64,000 nt of DNA, from the NCBI RefSeq assembly GCF_946222605.1, contig NZ_CAMIIE010000013.1, positions 1-64,000 of the forward strand, read 5' to 3'. Under the pieces are notes generated by a model. It searched no databases, was not told where the DNA came from, and saw only the letters and a program-made list of their open reading frames with translations. The position numbers and the translations under genes were made by a program. Source of the DNA: an uncultured Acidocella sp. (lineage in GTDB: Bacteria > Pseudomonadota > Alphaproteobacteria > Acetobacterales > Acetobacteraceae). This document shows, in pieces, positions 19,345-30,719 of the stretch; the first letter of the stretch is position 1, and the number at the start of each line of letters is the position of its first letter.

Positions 19345-19803
19345 TTAGCCGGCCAGAGCCGCCTTCACCGCCTGCGAGGCCACACCCATGTCCAAGGCCG
19401 CGCCATGCTTGGCCTTCAGCGCGCCGACGACCTTGCCCATATCCTTGGGTGAGCTGGCCCCGGTGGCGGCGATCGCCTCGGCGATGGCGGCGTTCAGCGC
19501 CTCGCCTTCCAGCGTCTGCGGCAGGAATTCGGAGATCACCGCGATCTCGGCCTCTTCCTTCGCCGCCAGCTCCTCGCGGCCGCCCTGGCGATACAGCGCC
19601 ACCGAATCCCGGCGGGATTTGATCATCGAGCGCAGCATGGCCTGGATTTCATCGTCCGGGATCTGCTCCACGCCTTTCGGCCGGGCGGCGATGTCGGTAT
19701 CCTTCAGCTTGGCCTGGATCATGCGCAGCGCCGAGGTGCGCTCCGCATTGCGCGCCAGCATGGACGCCTTCACCGCGGCGGTCAGATCTTCGCGAATAGC
19801 CAT
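19345..19803 (-). CDS. GatB/YqeY domain-containing protein
   Basis: 152 residues. The whole protein is the YqeY/GatB tail-like helical domain (TSALRMIQAKLKDTDI, IAVISEFLPQTL and the C-terminal GKVVGALKAKHGAALDMG). In GatB this domain contacts tRNA; stand-alone YqeY proteins may act in tRNA handling or transamidation, but the role is unproven. It heads the dnaG-rpoD operon and diverges from carA. Confidence 0.92.
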   Translation of the reverse strand: MAIREDLTAAVKASMLARNAERTSALRMIQAKLKDTDIAARPKGVEQIPDDEIQAMLRSMIKSRRDSVALYRQGGREELAAKEEAEIAVISEFLPQTLEGEALNAAIAEAIAATGASSPKDMGKVVGALKAKHGAALDMGVASQAVKAALAG

Positions 19804-19824
19804 TTCATACCCTCACTTGCTGGT

Positions 19825-19841
19825 CCGGAAAAAATTTCCGG
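19825..19841. promoter_or_regulatory. Short palindrome in the yqeY/carA divergent region
   Basis: CCGGAAA and TTTCCGG arms around AAA form a compact inverted repeat in the 91-bp region between the divergent yqeY and carA genes. It could be an operator for either direction. One obvious candidate protein is the HTH domain fused to CarA itself, but this is speculation. Confidence 0.3.
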
Positions 19842-19894
19842 CCCGTCCTATTCCATAATTGAGATCGGAGCAAAATTCCGCTAGAGAGGCTGCC

Positions 19895-21223
19895 ATGGCA
19901 ATCTCCCTCGATGAAATCCTGCGCCGCCTCGGCGGCAGCGACGCCGCGGCCACGCTGACCGGCGTCTCCCCCGAAGCCGTGCGCAAATGGCGCAGCAGCA
20001 ACGCCATCCCGCCGCGTCATTGGCCCGCCATTATGGCGGCAACCGGGCTCACCTGGGAAGAGCTTTCGGCCGCGCCCGAGAGCACCGAGGTCCCGCCCGG
20101 CGCCACCGCCGCCCTGGTGCTGGCGGATGGCACGGTATTCTGGGGCCGCGGCTTCGGCGCGCAGACCACCTGCGCCCCCTCGGAGCTTTGCTTCTCCACC
20201 GGCCTCACCGGCTATCAGGAGACGATGACCGACCCCTCCTTCGCCGGGCAGATTGTCACCTTCACCTTCCCGCATATCGGCAATGTCGGCACCAATGCCG
20301 AGGATATGGAAGCGACGCAGATTTTCGCGCGCGGCATGGTGACCAAGGAAGATGTCACCTCCCCCTCCAATTACCGCTCCACCGCCCCGCTCGGCGCCTG
20401 GCTGAAAGCCCAGGGCATCGCCGGCATCGCCGGCGTGGATACCCGCGCGCTGACCCTGCGCATCCGCGATCTGGGCGCGCCGAATGCCGTTCTCTCTTAT
20501 CCGGAGGATGGCAAGTTCGACCTCAAGGCCCTGGCCGCGCAGGCGGCGGGCTGGGCCGGGCTGGAAGGCCTCGATCTGGCCAAGGAGGTCTCCTGCACCC
20601 AGTCCTATGAATGGACCGGCGGCACCTGGGGCTGGGCCAACGGCTTCGCCGAGACCAAGGGCGGCAAGAAGGTCGTGGCCGTGGATTACGGCGCCAAGCG
20701 CAACATCCTGCGCTCGCTGGCCTCCGCCGGCTGCCAGGTGACAGTGGTGCCCGCCACCGCCACCGCCGAGGATATTCTGCGCCACCAGCCGGACGGCGTG
20801 TTCCTTTCCAACGGCCCTGGCGACCCGGCAGCCACCGCCGCTTACGCGGTGCCGGCGATCCAGGGCGTGATGCAAGCCGGCGTGCCGATTTTCGGCATCT
20901 GCCTCGGCCACCAGCTGCTGGCCACCGCGCTCGGCGGCAAGACCTATAAGCTGGAGCGCGGCCATCGCGGCGCCAACCAGCCGGTGAAGGATCTGACGAC
21001 GGGCAAAGTGGAGATCACCTCGCAGAATCACGGCTTCGCGGTGGATGAGAAGAGCCTGCCCGAAGGTGTGGAGGTCACCCATGTCTCGCTGTTCGACGGC
21101 TCCAACGAAGGCATCGCCGCCCCGGCAAAGAAAGTGTTTTCGGTGCAGTATCACCCGGAAGCCAGCCCGGGCCCAAGCGACAGCGCGTATCTCTTCACCC
21201 GCTTCGTCGAGCTGATGGGCTGA
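19895..21223 (+). CDS. carA: Carbamoyl-phosphate synthase small subunit with N-terminal HTH domain
   Basis: 442 residues from ATG 19895 (GAGAGG six nt upstream). Residues 1 to about 55 form a small Cro/YdaS-like helix-turn-helix (LGGSDAAATLTGVSPEAVRK, then IPPRHWPAIMAATG). From about residue 65 the sequence is ordinary CarA: ALVLADGTVFWG, FSTGLTGYQETMTDPSF, then a class-I glutaminase with catalytic Cys in FGICLGHQLLA and the HPEASPGPSD His/Glu pair. It supplies ammonia from glutamine to CarB for arginine and pyrimidine synthesis. Canonical CarA is about 380 residues, so the HTH is an addition. carB is separated from it by an ATPase gene. Confidence 0.95.
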   Translation: MAISLDEILRRLGGSDAAATLTGVSPEAVRKWRSSNAIPPRHWPAIMAATGLTWEELSAAPESTEVPPGATAALVLADGTVFWGRGFGAQTTCAPSELCFSTGLTGYQETMTDPSFAGQIVTFTFPHIGNVGTNAEDMEATQIFARGMVTKEDVTSPSNYRSTAPLGAWLKAQGIAGIAGVDTRALTLRIRDLGAPNAVLSYPEDGKFDLKALAAQAAGWAGLEGLDLAKEVSCTQSYEWTGGTWGWANGFAETKGGKKVVAVDYGAKRNILRSLASAGCQVTVVPATATAEDILRHQPDGVFLSNGPGDPAATAAYAVPAIQGVMQAGVPIFGICLGHQLLATALGGKTYKLERGHRGANQPVKDLTTGKVEITSQNHGFAVDEKSLPEGVEVTHVSLFDGSNEGIAAPAKKVFSVQYHPEASPGPSDSAYLFTRFVELMG

Positions 21224-21234
21224 ATATAGAGAGT

Positions 21235-21272
21235 TTACTAATTTATACGATTTAATCCGTATAAATTAGTAA
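21235..21272. promoter_or_regulatory. Perfect 15-bp inverted repeat between carA and the ATPase gene
   Basis: TTACTAATTTATACG at 21235-21249 is exactly mirrored at 21258-21272, with an 8-bp spacer. It is strongly A+T-rich against the surrounding GC-rich coding DNA. The right arm falls within the presumed spacer of a promoter whose -10-like box is at 21279-21284, so a dimeric protein bound here would block transcription. There is no T run after it, which argues against a plain terminator. Confidence 0.65.
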
Positions 21273-21278
21273 CTCGTC

Positions 21279-21291
21279 TATAACCCCCTCA
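21279..21291 (+). promoter_or_regulatory. Candidate -10 box for a leaderless ATPase mRNA
   Basis: TATAAC at 21279-21284 is followed by exactly 6 nt and then the ATG at 21291, and no Shine-Dalgarno sequence is present (the 6 nt are CCCCTC). If transcription starts 7 nt after the -10 box, the transcript would begin at the start codon. No good -35 match is seen, so an activator or a relaxed promoter is implied. Confidence 0.4.
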
Positions 21292-22490
21292 TGGACCCTT
21301 TGCGCAACCCTTTCGCCCCCGGAGCCGGCACGCCCCCGCCTGAATTGAGCGGGCGCGAGGCTTTGCTGGCGCGCGCCGCCCAGGCATTGGGCCGGGTGCA
21401 GAATGGGCGTACCGAAAAAGGGCTTGTGCTGGTGGGGCTGCGCGGCGTCGGCAAGACGGTGCTGCTCAACGAAATCCGCCGCCGCGCCCAGGCGCAGGGG
21501 CTACGCACTTGCCTGGTGGAAGCGCATGAAGGCAAGAGCCTGCCGGCGCTGCTGATCCCGCATCTGCGCCGGGTGCTGCTGGATCTGGACCGGGCCGAGG
21601 CGCTGAGCGCCACGGTCAAGCGTGCCCTGCGGGTGCTGAAAAGCTTCATGACCGGCTGGAAAACCAAGATCGGCGAGGTCGAGGTCACGCTGGATATCGA
21701 TCCCGAGACCGGTGCGGCCGATAGCGGGGACCTGGAGGCGGATCTGCCTGAGCTGATCGCCGCCATCGGCGAGGCCGCCGCCGCGCGCAACAGCGCCCTG
21801 GCGCTGTTCATCGACGAAATTCAGTATTTCAAGCCGGCCGAGCTCTCCGCCTTGATCATGGCGCTGCACCGGGTGGCGCAGGAGCGCCTGCCGGTGGCCT
21901 TGTTCGCCGCCGGGTTGCCGCAGGTTACCGCCCTGTTCGGCCATTCCAAATCCTATGCCGAGCGGCTGTTCGACTTCCCCGAGATCGGCGCGCTGAGCCC
22001 TCTGGAAGCGATTGAGGCGCTGGCCAAGCCCGCCGCCGCCGAGGCGGTCTATTTCGACGAGGCGGCTCTGGGGCTGATCTATCAGCAAACCCGCGGCTAT
22101 CCGTTCTTCGTGCAGGAATGGGGCTATCATTGCTGGAACAGCGCCCCCGCCCCGCGGATCGGCCTTGCCGACGCGCAAACCGCCAGCGACATCGCGCTGC
22201 GCCGCCTTGACGAGGGGTTTTTCCGCGTCCGCTTCGACCGCCTGACCCCGCGCGAGAAAAACTATCTGCGCGCCATGGCCGAGCTCGGCCCCGGCCCGCA
22301 CCGCTCCGGCGAGGTGGCGGCCAGGCTGGAGAAAAAATCCCCCGCCCTCGCCCCGCTGCGCGACGGGCTGATCGGCAAGGGCATGATCTACGCCCCCGCC
22401 CATGGCGACATCGCCTTCACCGTACCGCTTTTTGACGAATTCATGCAGCGCGCGATGAAGCGCGCCCCCCTCAACTCCCCCGCTGCCTGA
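21291..22490 (+). CDS. P-loop ATPase (archaeal-ATPase/AAA-like) with C-terminal winged helix
   Basis: 399 residues. Walker A is GLRGVGKT (about residues 48-55) and Walker B with sensor is ALALFIDEIQYF (about 175-185). AGLPQVTALFG and YAERLFDFPEIGALSPLEA are typical of STAND-related or archaeal-type ATPases. The tail (TPREKNYLRAMAELGPGPHRSGEVAARL) looks like a winged helix that could bind DNA. Function unknown. It is inserted between carA and carB, 68 bp after carA and 14 bp before carB, in the same direction. Its own A+T-rich control region suggests separate regulation that carB may share. Confidence 0.8.
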   Translation: MDPLRNPFAPGAGTPPPELSGREALLARAAQALGRVQNGRTEKGLVLVGLRGVGKTVLLNEIRRRAQAQGLRTCLVEAHEGKSLPALLIPHLRRVLLDLDRAEALSATVKRALRVLKSFMTGWKTKIGEVEVTLDIDPETGAADSGDLEADLPELIAAIGEAAAARNSALALFIDEIQYFKPAELSALIMALHRVAQERLPVALFAAGLPQVTALFGHSKSYAERLFDFPEIGALSPLEAIEALAKPAAAEAVYFDEAALGLIYQQTRGYPFFVQEWGYHCWNSAPAPRIGLADAQTASDIALRRLDEGFFRVRFDRLTPREKNYLRAMAELGPGPHRSGEVAARLEKKSPALAPLRDGLIGKGMIYAPAHGDIAFTVPLFDEFMQRAMKRAPLNSPAA

Positions 22491-22504
22491 CCTGGAGCCA
22501 GAAC

Positions 22505-25747
<3,243 letters not shown>

Positions 25748-25752
25748 TGGCC

Positions 25753-25774
25753 CGCCGGCGGGAGACCGCCGGCG
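25753..25774 (+). terminator. GC-rich hairpin after carB
   Basis: CGCCGGCGG (25753-25761) pairs perfectly with CCGCCGGCG (25766-25774) around a GAGA tetraloop, 5 nt after the carB stop, and is followed by TCCATTTTCTT. The T tract is interrupted, so termination may be partial, allowing read-through into greA. Confidence 0.5.
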
Positions 25775-25801
25775 TCCATTTTCTTGACCTCTAACCACCC
25801 G

Positions 25802-25817
25802 GGGGCCTTTGGGCCCC
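25802..25817 (+). promoter_or_regulatory. Small hairpin just before the greA ribosome binding site
   Basis: GGGGCC and GGCCCC pair around TTTG, ending 2-4 nt before the GAGGAG that serves the GTG start of greA. It may influence greA translation or be a trailing part of the carB terminator region. Confidence 0.3.
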
Positions 25818-25829
25818 TGAGGAGATGCA

Positions 25830-26303
25830 GTGCAGAAATTTCCCATGACCGCGAGCGGGCTCGTGGCCCTCGAAGACGAATTGCGGAACCTGAAGGCCGT
25901 TGAGCGTCCGGCGATCATCCGCGCCATCGCCGAGGCGCGCGCCCATGGCGACCTCTCCGAGAACGCCGAATACCACGCCGCGCGCGAGCGCCAATCCTTC
26001 ATCGAAGGCCGCATCGCCGAGCTGGAGGAAATCACCTCCGCCGCCGAAGTGATCGACCCGACCGCGCTCTCCGGCGACACCGTGAAGTTCGGCGCCACCA
26101 TCCTGCTGGTGGATGAGGATACCGATGCCGAGGTGTCCTACCAGATCGTCGGCGTGCATGAGGCCGATATCAAGCAGGCCCGCCTCTCCGTCACCTCGCC
26201 GCTGGCGAAAGCGTTGATTTCCAAGCGCGTCGGCGACACCGTGGCGGTGCCCGCCCCGGGCGGCGACCGCTCCTACGAAATCCTGAAAATCAGCTACGTC
26301 TGA
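25830..26303 (+). CDS. greA: Transcription elongation factor GreA
   Basis: 157 residues from GTG with GAGGAG 7 nt upstream. The N-terminal antiparallel coiled coil carries the basic and acidic tip (HGDLSENAEYHAARERQ, about residues 38-54), and the C-terminal FKBP-like domain ends SYEILKISYV. GreA stimulates cleavage of backtracked RNA by RNA polymerase. The threonine ammonia-lyase gene starts 2 nt after its stop. Confidence 0.96.
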   Translation: MQKFPMTASGLVALEDELRNLKAVERPAIIRAIAEARAHGDLSENAEYHAARERQSFIEGRIAELEEITSAAEVIDPTALSGDTVKFGATILLVDEDTDAEVSYQIVGVHEADIKQARLSVTSPLAKALISKRVGDTVAVPAPGGDRSYEILKISYV

Positions 26304-26304
26304 G

Positions 26305-27501
26305 ATGATCACGTACGACGATGTCCTGGCCGCCGCCGCGCGGATCCAGGGGGCGGTGCTGCGCTCGCCCTTCCTGCGCATGGATGGGCTCTCCCGCCTG
26401 ACCGGGGCGGAGTTGTATGTGAAGCTGGACCATCTGCAGGCCACCGGCGCCTTCAAGGAGCGCGGCGCCGCCAACCGCATCGCGCTGCTCACCGAGGAGG
26501 AGCGCCAGCGCGGCGTGGTGGCGATGTCGGCCGGCAACCATGCCCAGGCGGTGGCCCGCCACGCGGCCCTGGCCGGCATCAAGGCCACCATCGTGATGCC
26601 CCGCCACACCCCGGCCACCAAGGTCACCCGCACCGCCAGCTGGGGCGCGCATGTGGTACTGCACGGGGAAAATCTGGCCGAAGCCGCCGCCGAGGCGCGC
26701 CGGCTGGAAGCCGAAGAGGGGCTGTTCTTCATCCACCCTTATGACGACCCCGCGGTGATGGCCGGCCAGGGCACCATGGCGCTGGAAATGCTGCAGGACG
26801 TGCCGGATCTGGACGCCATCGTCGTCGCCACCGGCGGCGGCGGGCTGGTCGCCGGCTCCGTCACCGTCGCCCGGCATCTGCGCCCTGAATGCCAGGTCTA
26901 CGGCGTCGAGGTCGAGCATTACGCCGCCTTCGCCCAGGCGCTGGCGGGCCAGGAGATCAAGGTCGGCGGCCCGACCATCGCCGAGGGCATCGCCGTGCGC
27001 GATATCGGCCAACGCCCGCTGGCGGTGCTGAAGGCGCTGGAGGTGCCGGTGCTGGTCGTCTCCGAACATGCGGTGGAGAGCGCCATCGACAGTTTCGCGG
27101 AAAACGCCAAGCAGGTCACCGAAGGGGCGGGCGCTGTCGGCCTCGCCGCGGTGATGAGCTTCCCCGAGCATTTCCGCGGCAAGAAGGTCGGCATCTCGAT
27201 CTGCGGCGCCAATATCGACCCGCGCATCCTGGCCAACACGCTGATGCGCTGCCTGCTGCGCGATGGCCGGCTGCTGCGCCTGGTGCTGGAGATGCCGGAC
27301 CGGCCCGGCATGCTGGCCGAGGTCTCGCGCCGCATCGGCGATCTCGGCGGGAATATTCTGGAAGTGGCGCATCACCGCCTGTTCTCCAGCCCTTCGGTGC
27401 AGGATGCGCAGCTGGAGGTGATGATCGAGGCGCGGGACGCGGCACATGGCGAGGCGATCGAGGCATCGCTGGCGGAGCTGTTCGTGCTGCGCAGGCTTTA
27501 G
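26305..27501 (+). CDS. ilvA: Threonine ammonia-lyase (PLP-dependent) with C-terminal ACT domain
   Basis: 398 residues. The PLP lysine lies in TGAFKERGA (about residue 50), the Gly-rich phosphate loop is ATGGGGLVAG, and SAGNHAQAVA is the substrate loop. The last 80 residues (LVLEMPDRPGMLAEVSRRIG) are a single ACT domain. It deaminates threonine to 2-oxobutyrate. The length and single ACT domain fit the shorter biosynthetic/catabolic type; whether it feeds isoleucine synthesis or threonine breakdown is not decided here. It is cotranscribed with greA. Confidence 0.92.
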   Translation: MITYDDVLAAAARIQGAVLRSPFLRMDGLSRLTGAELYVKLDHLQATGAFKERGAANRIALLTEEERQRGVVAMSAGNHAQAVARHAALAGIKATIVMPRHTPATKVTRTASWGAHVVLHGENLAEAAAEARRLEAEEGLFFIHPYDDPAVMAGQGTMALEMLQDVPDLDAIVVATGGGGLVAGSVTVARHLRPECQVYGVEVEHYAAFAQALAGQEIKVGGPTIAEGIAVRDIGQRPLAVLKALEVPVLVVSEHAVESAIDSFAENAKQVTEGAGAVGLAAVMSFPEHFRGKKVGISICGANIDPRILANTLMRCLLRDGRLLRLVLEMPDRPGMLAEVSRRIGDLGGNILEVAHHRLFSSPSVQDAQLEVMIEARDAAHGEAIEASLAELFVLRRL

Positions 27502-27511
27502 GAAGAAAGTC

Positions 27512-27539
27512 GTGGTGACTTTTTAAAAAAAGTCCCCAC
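27512..27539 (-). terminator. Recurrent 3'-end hairpin, copy 3 (after the aldo/keto reductase)
   Basis: On the minus strand, AAAAATTTTTGGGGGGT precedes a stem GTGGGGACTTTTT / AAAAAGTCACCAC with one mismatch. It lies between the convergent ilvA and aldo/keto reductase genes, in the orientation of the latter. Confidence 0.55.
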
Positions 27540-27554
27540 ACCCCCCAAAAATTT

Positions 27555-28610
27555 TTACCCCTTATCCTTCGGCTCGAACGGCAGCGGCACGCGGTTGCGG
27601 GCCTGGCGCTCGATCATCCAGCCGGGATATTCCGGCGGCAGCGCGCTCACCTCGGCCAGCTTGTCCAGCTCATGTTCGGTCAGCATCAGATCGGCCGCCG
27701 CCAGATTATCTTCCAGCTGCTGGGTGTTCTTGGCGCCGACGATCACGCTGGTGACATGTTTCTGCGCCAGCAGCCAGGCCAAAGCCACCCGCGCGACCGA
27801 GACCGCATTCGCATCGCCAATCTCGCGCATCACCTCGATGCAACGATCCGCCCGGTCCTTATCCACCGGCGGGAAATCGAAGGAGAGCCGGCGGGAATCA
27901 TTTTCCTTCTCGCCCCCCGGGCCGTATTTGCCCGAAAGATAGCCCCCCGCCAGCGGCGACCAGACCATCAGCCCCAGCCCTTCCTCATTCAGCAGCGGCA
28001 CGATCTCGCGCTCCAGATCCCGCCCGGCGATGGAATAATAGGCCTGCAGCGTCTCGAACCGCGCAAAGCCGCGCCGCTCCGAAATCCCCAGCGCCTTGGC
28101 GATCTTCCAGGCGGACCAGTTGGACACGCCGACATAGCGCACCAGCCCTTGGGCGACCAGATCATCCAGCGCGCGCAGCGTCTCCTCGATCGGGGTGATC
28201 GGGTCATTGGCATGGATCTGGTAGAGATCGAGATAATCCAGCTGCAGCCGCTCCAGGCTCTGCTTCACCCCGTCCATGATATGCCCGCGCGAGGCCCCGC
28301 GCTCATTCACGCCAGGCCCCATCTCGCCATAGACCTTGCTGGCAATCACCACATCCGAACGCTTGGTGCCGAGATTTTTCAAAGCCTGCCCAAGCAGACG
28401 CTCGGATTCGCCAAAGGAATAGACATCCGCCGTGTCGATGAAATTGACCCCGGCCGACAACGCGGTGCCGACGATGCCATCCACCTCCTCCTGGCGCAGC
28501 GCGCCGATGGCCTTCCAGAACCCGGCATTCTCATTGCCGCCGAACGTCATGGTGCCGAGGCAGATTTCAGACACGTAAAGGCCAGTACGGCCCAGCTGCT
28601 TGTATTTCAT
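27555..28610 (-). CDS. Aldo/keto reductase
   Basis: 351 residues from ATG 28610 (AGGAG 8 nt upstream). It has the TIM-barrel AKR layout: MKYKQLGRTGLYVSEICLGTMTFG, the catalytic DTADVYSFGESERLLGQAL (Asp, Tyr), the Lys in VVIASKVYGEMG, the His in DLYQIHANDP, and a C-terminal NADPH-binding SVIVGAKNTQQLEDNL. It reduces carbonyl compounds with NADPH; the substrate is unknown. It diverges from the aspartic protease gene. Confidence 0.92.
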   Translation of the reverse strand: MKYKQLGRTGLYVSEICLGTMTFGGNENAGFWKAIGALRQEEVDGIVGTALSAGVNFIDTADVYSFGESERLLGQALKNLGTKRSDVVIASKVYGEMGPGVNERGASRGHIMDGVKQSLERLQLDYLDLYQIHANDPITPIEETLRALDDLVAQGLVRYVGVSNWSAWKIAKALGISERRGFARFETLQAYYSIAGRDLEREIVPLLNEEGLGLMVWSPLAGGYLSGKYGPGGEKENDSRRLSFDFPPVDKDRADRCIEVMREIGDANAVSVARVALAWLLAQKHVTSVIVGAKNTQQLEDNLAAADLMLTEHELDKLAEVSALPPEYPGWMIERQARNRVPLPFEPKDKG

Positions 28611-28695
28611 CCGGTTGATCTCCTGAACGGCCGGCATGTGGGGGTTCCGGCGCCCAGACGCAACGACACTTGCCTCTTAGGGAGAAAAAAATTTA

Positions 28696-28723
28696 ACGTC
28701 TCATTACCAAAATGGTGAGGCGT
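28696..28723 (+). promoter_or_regulatory. Imperfect inverted repeat covering the aspartic protease ribosome binding site
   Basis: ACGTCTCATTACCA is mirrored imperfectly by TGGTGAGGCGT, and the right arm contains GGTGAGG, the likely Shine-Dalgarno sequence 5 nt before ATG 28726. It could occlude the ribosome binding site in RNA or serve as an operator for the divergent pair. Confidence 0.35.
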
Positions 28724-28725
28724 CG

Positions 28726-29670
28726 ATGAAATTTCTGCATCTTGTTCGGCTTTGTCTCGTCGCCTTGCCTGTGCTCGCCTCCGGCATCGCGCAAGCGAAG
28801 GATTGTAAGCTCGAACAGGTGGCGGACCTACCCGTGAGCTGGATCGACGGCAACCCGATTATCTCCATCTCCATCGCCGGAGCGCCGGCAAGGATGCTGC
28901 TTGATACCGGCTCGCAGGTGAGTCTACTGACAGACAGAGCCTTCGAGCAAATGGATTTGACCGGCAGCGTGAATGCAGGCGGCTCTCAGATCTTGACCGG
29001 CTCCTACATGAACTTTCTCGGCAGCACCGAGCAGGTTGACGACGCGACAATGCAGGCTGTGAAAATCGGCCATGCCACAGTGCGCGATCAGGTGCTGATC
29101 TTGTTGCGCAAGATAGGGGGCGGTTCCGGACCTCAGCAGGTGGACGGCGTTCTCGGCTTCGACGCATTGGAGAATTTCGACATCGCGCTGGATCTTGGCC
29201 ATGGGCGCATCCAGCTTTACGCGCTTGAGCGGTGCGACACCCCTCAATACCCTTGGAAGGGTCTTTATGCACCCGTGCCGCTGTCGCACTATGATGGAGT
29301 AATGCCAAAGCTGCAGGTCGGCGTAGATGGCCAGGCGTTGAATATGATCCTGGATACCGGCGCGGCACGGGGCGAGCTGCCGGCCAGGGAACTCGCCCAA
29401 GCTGGGATCAAGGCGGAGGCCGTGGCCGCAAGCTCCAGTGTCTTCACTGACGCCGTGGGCCATGAATTGCGTATTCAGCACGAGCAATTCGCCACCTTCG
29501 ATGTTGGGGGAGAAGAATTCCAGAATGCCTGGATCGATGTGAACCAAACCGTGCAGACGGCCACGGACACGCCTTTCATCGGCACGCTAGGCGAGGATTA
29601 TCTTACCACCCACAAGGTCTTCATCTCCAACTCGACCGAGCAAGTTCTGCTCGGCGTGAGCAACCAGTAA
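28726..29670 (+). CDS. Exported pepsin/retropepsin-like aspartic protease
   Basis: 314 residues. A signal peptide (MKFLHLVRLCLVALPVLASGIAQA) leads to two retropepsin-like halves, each with an aspartic motif: ARMLLDTGSQVSLL (about residue 63) and LNMILDTGAARGEL (about residue 207). A FDALENFDIALDLGHGRIQLY segment closes the first half. It is a predicted periplasmic aspartyl protease with a two-domain single chain. Codon usage is a little less GC-rich than its neighbours. Substrate and role are unknown. Confidence 0.85.
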   Translation: MKFLHLVRLCLVALPVLASGIAQAKDCKLEQVADLPVSWIDGNPIISISIAGAPARMLLDTGSQVSLLTDRAFEQMDLTGSVNAGGSQILTGSYMNFLGSTEQVDDATMQAVKIGHATVRDQVLILLRKIGGGSGPQQVDGVLGFDALENFDIALDLGHGRIQLYALERCDTPQYPWKGLYAPVPLSHYDGVMPKLQVGVDGQALNMILDTGAARGELPARELAQAGIKAEAVAASSSVFTDAVGHELRIQHEQFATFDVGGEEFQNAWIDVNQTVQTATDTPFIGTLGEDYLTTHKVFISNSTEQVLLGVSNQ

Positions 29671-29695
29671 CAAGCCGAAAAATCATTCCGGCCCC

Positions 29696-29744
29696 AGTGT
29701 CCCGATTCTGAAATCCGTTGGATTTCAGAATCATGGTGGACACT
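29696..29744. repeat. MITE-like nested palindrome
   Basis: Outer arms AGTGTCC (29696-29702) and GGACACT (29738-29744) enclose a perfect 12-bp inner repeat, ATTCTGAAATCC (29705-29716) and GGATTTCAGAAT (29720-29731). The design resembles insertion-sequence terminal repeats brought together, as in a miniature inverted-repeat element, or a very strong transcription stop for the protease gene. Confidence 0.6.
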
Positions 29745-29763
29745 AGAAAAATCAATAATCTTT

Positions 29764-29957
29764 TTGTGTTTTGACGAGTAATTTCACGTGTTTATCTTAA
29801 AACTGGCACGTCAACCTCAACATATATCGCGCTAGAGCCTGATCGGCTCAGATTGAATCGCGAAGCGATCAAGCTGAACCGTGAATCAGCCTCTCAATCA
29901 AAGCGTTAGAGCGCGTTCAGGGTGACGCAACCGCATCAACCTGAACGCGCTCTAACG
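29764..29957. repeat. TAGAGC mosaic repeat R1, at the 3' end of trmJ
   Basis: A degenerate copy of the 70-nt module (GTAATTTCACGTGTTTAT and later CGTCAACCT) is followed by a module starting TAGAGCCTGATCGGCTCAG. Last comes a perfect 18-bp inverted repeat (29904-29921 and 29940-29957) with arm core TTAGAGCGCGTTCAGG. The trmJ stop codon (complement of 29952-29954) is the TAG of the terminal TAGAGC. Confidence 0.8.
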
Positions 29958-30719
29958 CGGCCCGCGCCGCAGCTCCGAGATGATCCCGTGTAGCGTGTTC
30001 AGCTCCTGCTTCGTCACCTCGCCGCGGGTGAAGAAATGCCGCAGATTGCGCACCATGCCGGGGCGCTTCTGCTCATTGCGCAAAAAACCCACCTCATCGC
30101 AGGCGCGCACCAGATGCGCCATGAAATTATCCAGCTCGCCTTTGGTCGCGGGGGCCGTCTCGTTCACCTGCAGCTCGCGCGGCGGCTGTTCCGGGCTGCG
30201 CGCCATCCACCATTCATAGCCCATCACCATCACCGCCTGGGCGAGATTGAGGGACATGAAATCCGGGTTGAGATCATAGCGGATCAGGCTGTCCGCATGG
30301 GCGATGTCGTCATTATCCAGCCCGGTGCGCTCCGGCCCGAACAAGATGCCGGCCTTCAGCCCCCGCGCCCCGATGGCAACGATCTCATTCGCCCCGCCGC
30401 GCGCGGTCAGCACCGGCTTGATGATATGGCGCGGGCGCGGACAGGTGGCGAAAACGCGATGCAGATCCGCCACCGCCTCCCCGACGCTCTCAAACACCTG
30501 CGCATTATCCAGAATCCGGTGCGCGCCGGAGCCGGTGATCCAGGCGCGCGGCAGCGGCCAGCCATCGCGCGGGGCGACGATGCGCAGATGGAACAGCCCG
30601 CCATTGCCCATCGCCCGCGCCACCGCGCCGATATTCTCGGCCATCTGCGGGCGCACCAGAATCACCACCGGCGAAGGCTCGATCGGGCTCAGCTCCGCCC
30701 CGCCGCTGCGCCCGGTCAT
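29952..30719 (-). CDS. trmJ: tRNA (cytidine/uridine-2'-O-)methyltransferase TrmJ-like
   Basis: 255 residues of the SpoU/TrmH knotted methyltransferase type: PVVILVRPQMAENIGAVARAM at the N-terminus, GILFGPERTGLDNDDI as motif 2, and MSLNLAQAVMVMGYE as motif 3, with a C-terminal helical extension typical of TrmJ. It is predicted to 2'-O-methylate position 32 of tRNAs. The start overlaps the cysS stop in a TGATG junction. Its stop codon lies inside repeat R1. Confidence 0.88.
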   Translation of the reverse strand: MTGRSGGAELSPIEPSPVVILVRPQMAENIGAVARAMGNGGLFHLRIVAPRDGWPLPRAWITGSGAHRILDNAQVFESVGEAVADLHRVFATCPRPRHIIKPVLTARGGANEIVAIGARGLKAGILFGPERTGLDNDDIAHADSLIRYDLNPDFMSLNLAQAVMVMGYEWWMARSPEQPPRELQVNETAPATKGELDNFMAHLVRACDEVGFLRNEQKRPGMVRNLRHFFTRGEVTKQELNTLHGIISELRRGPR

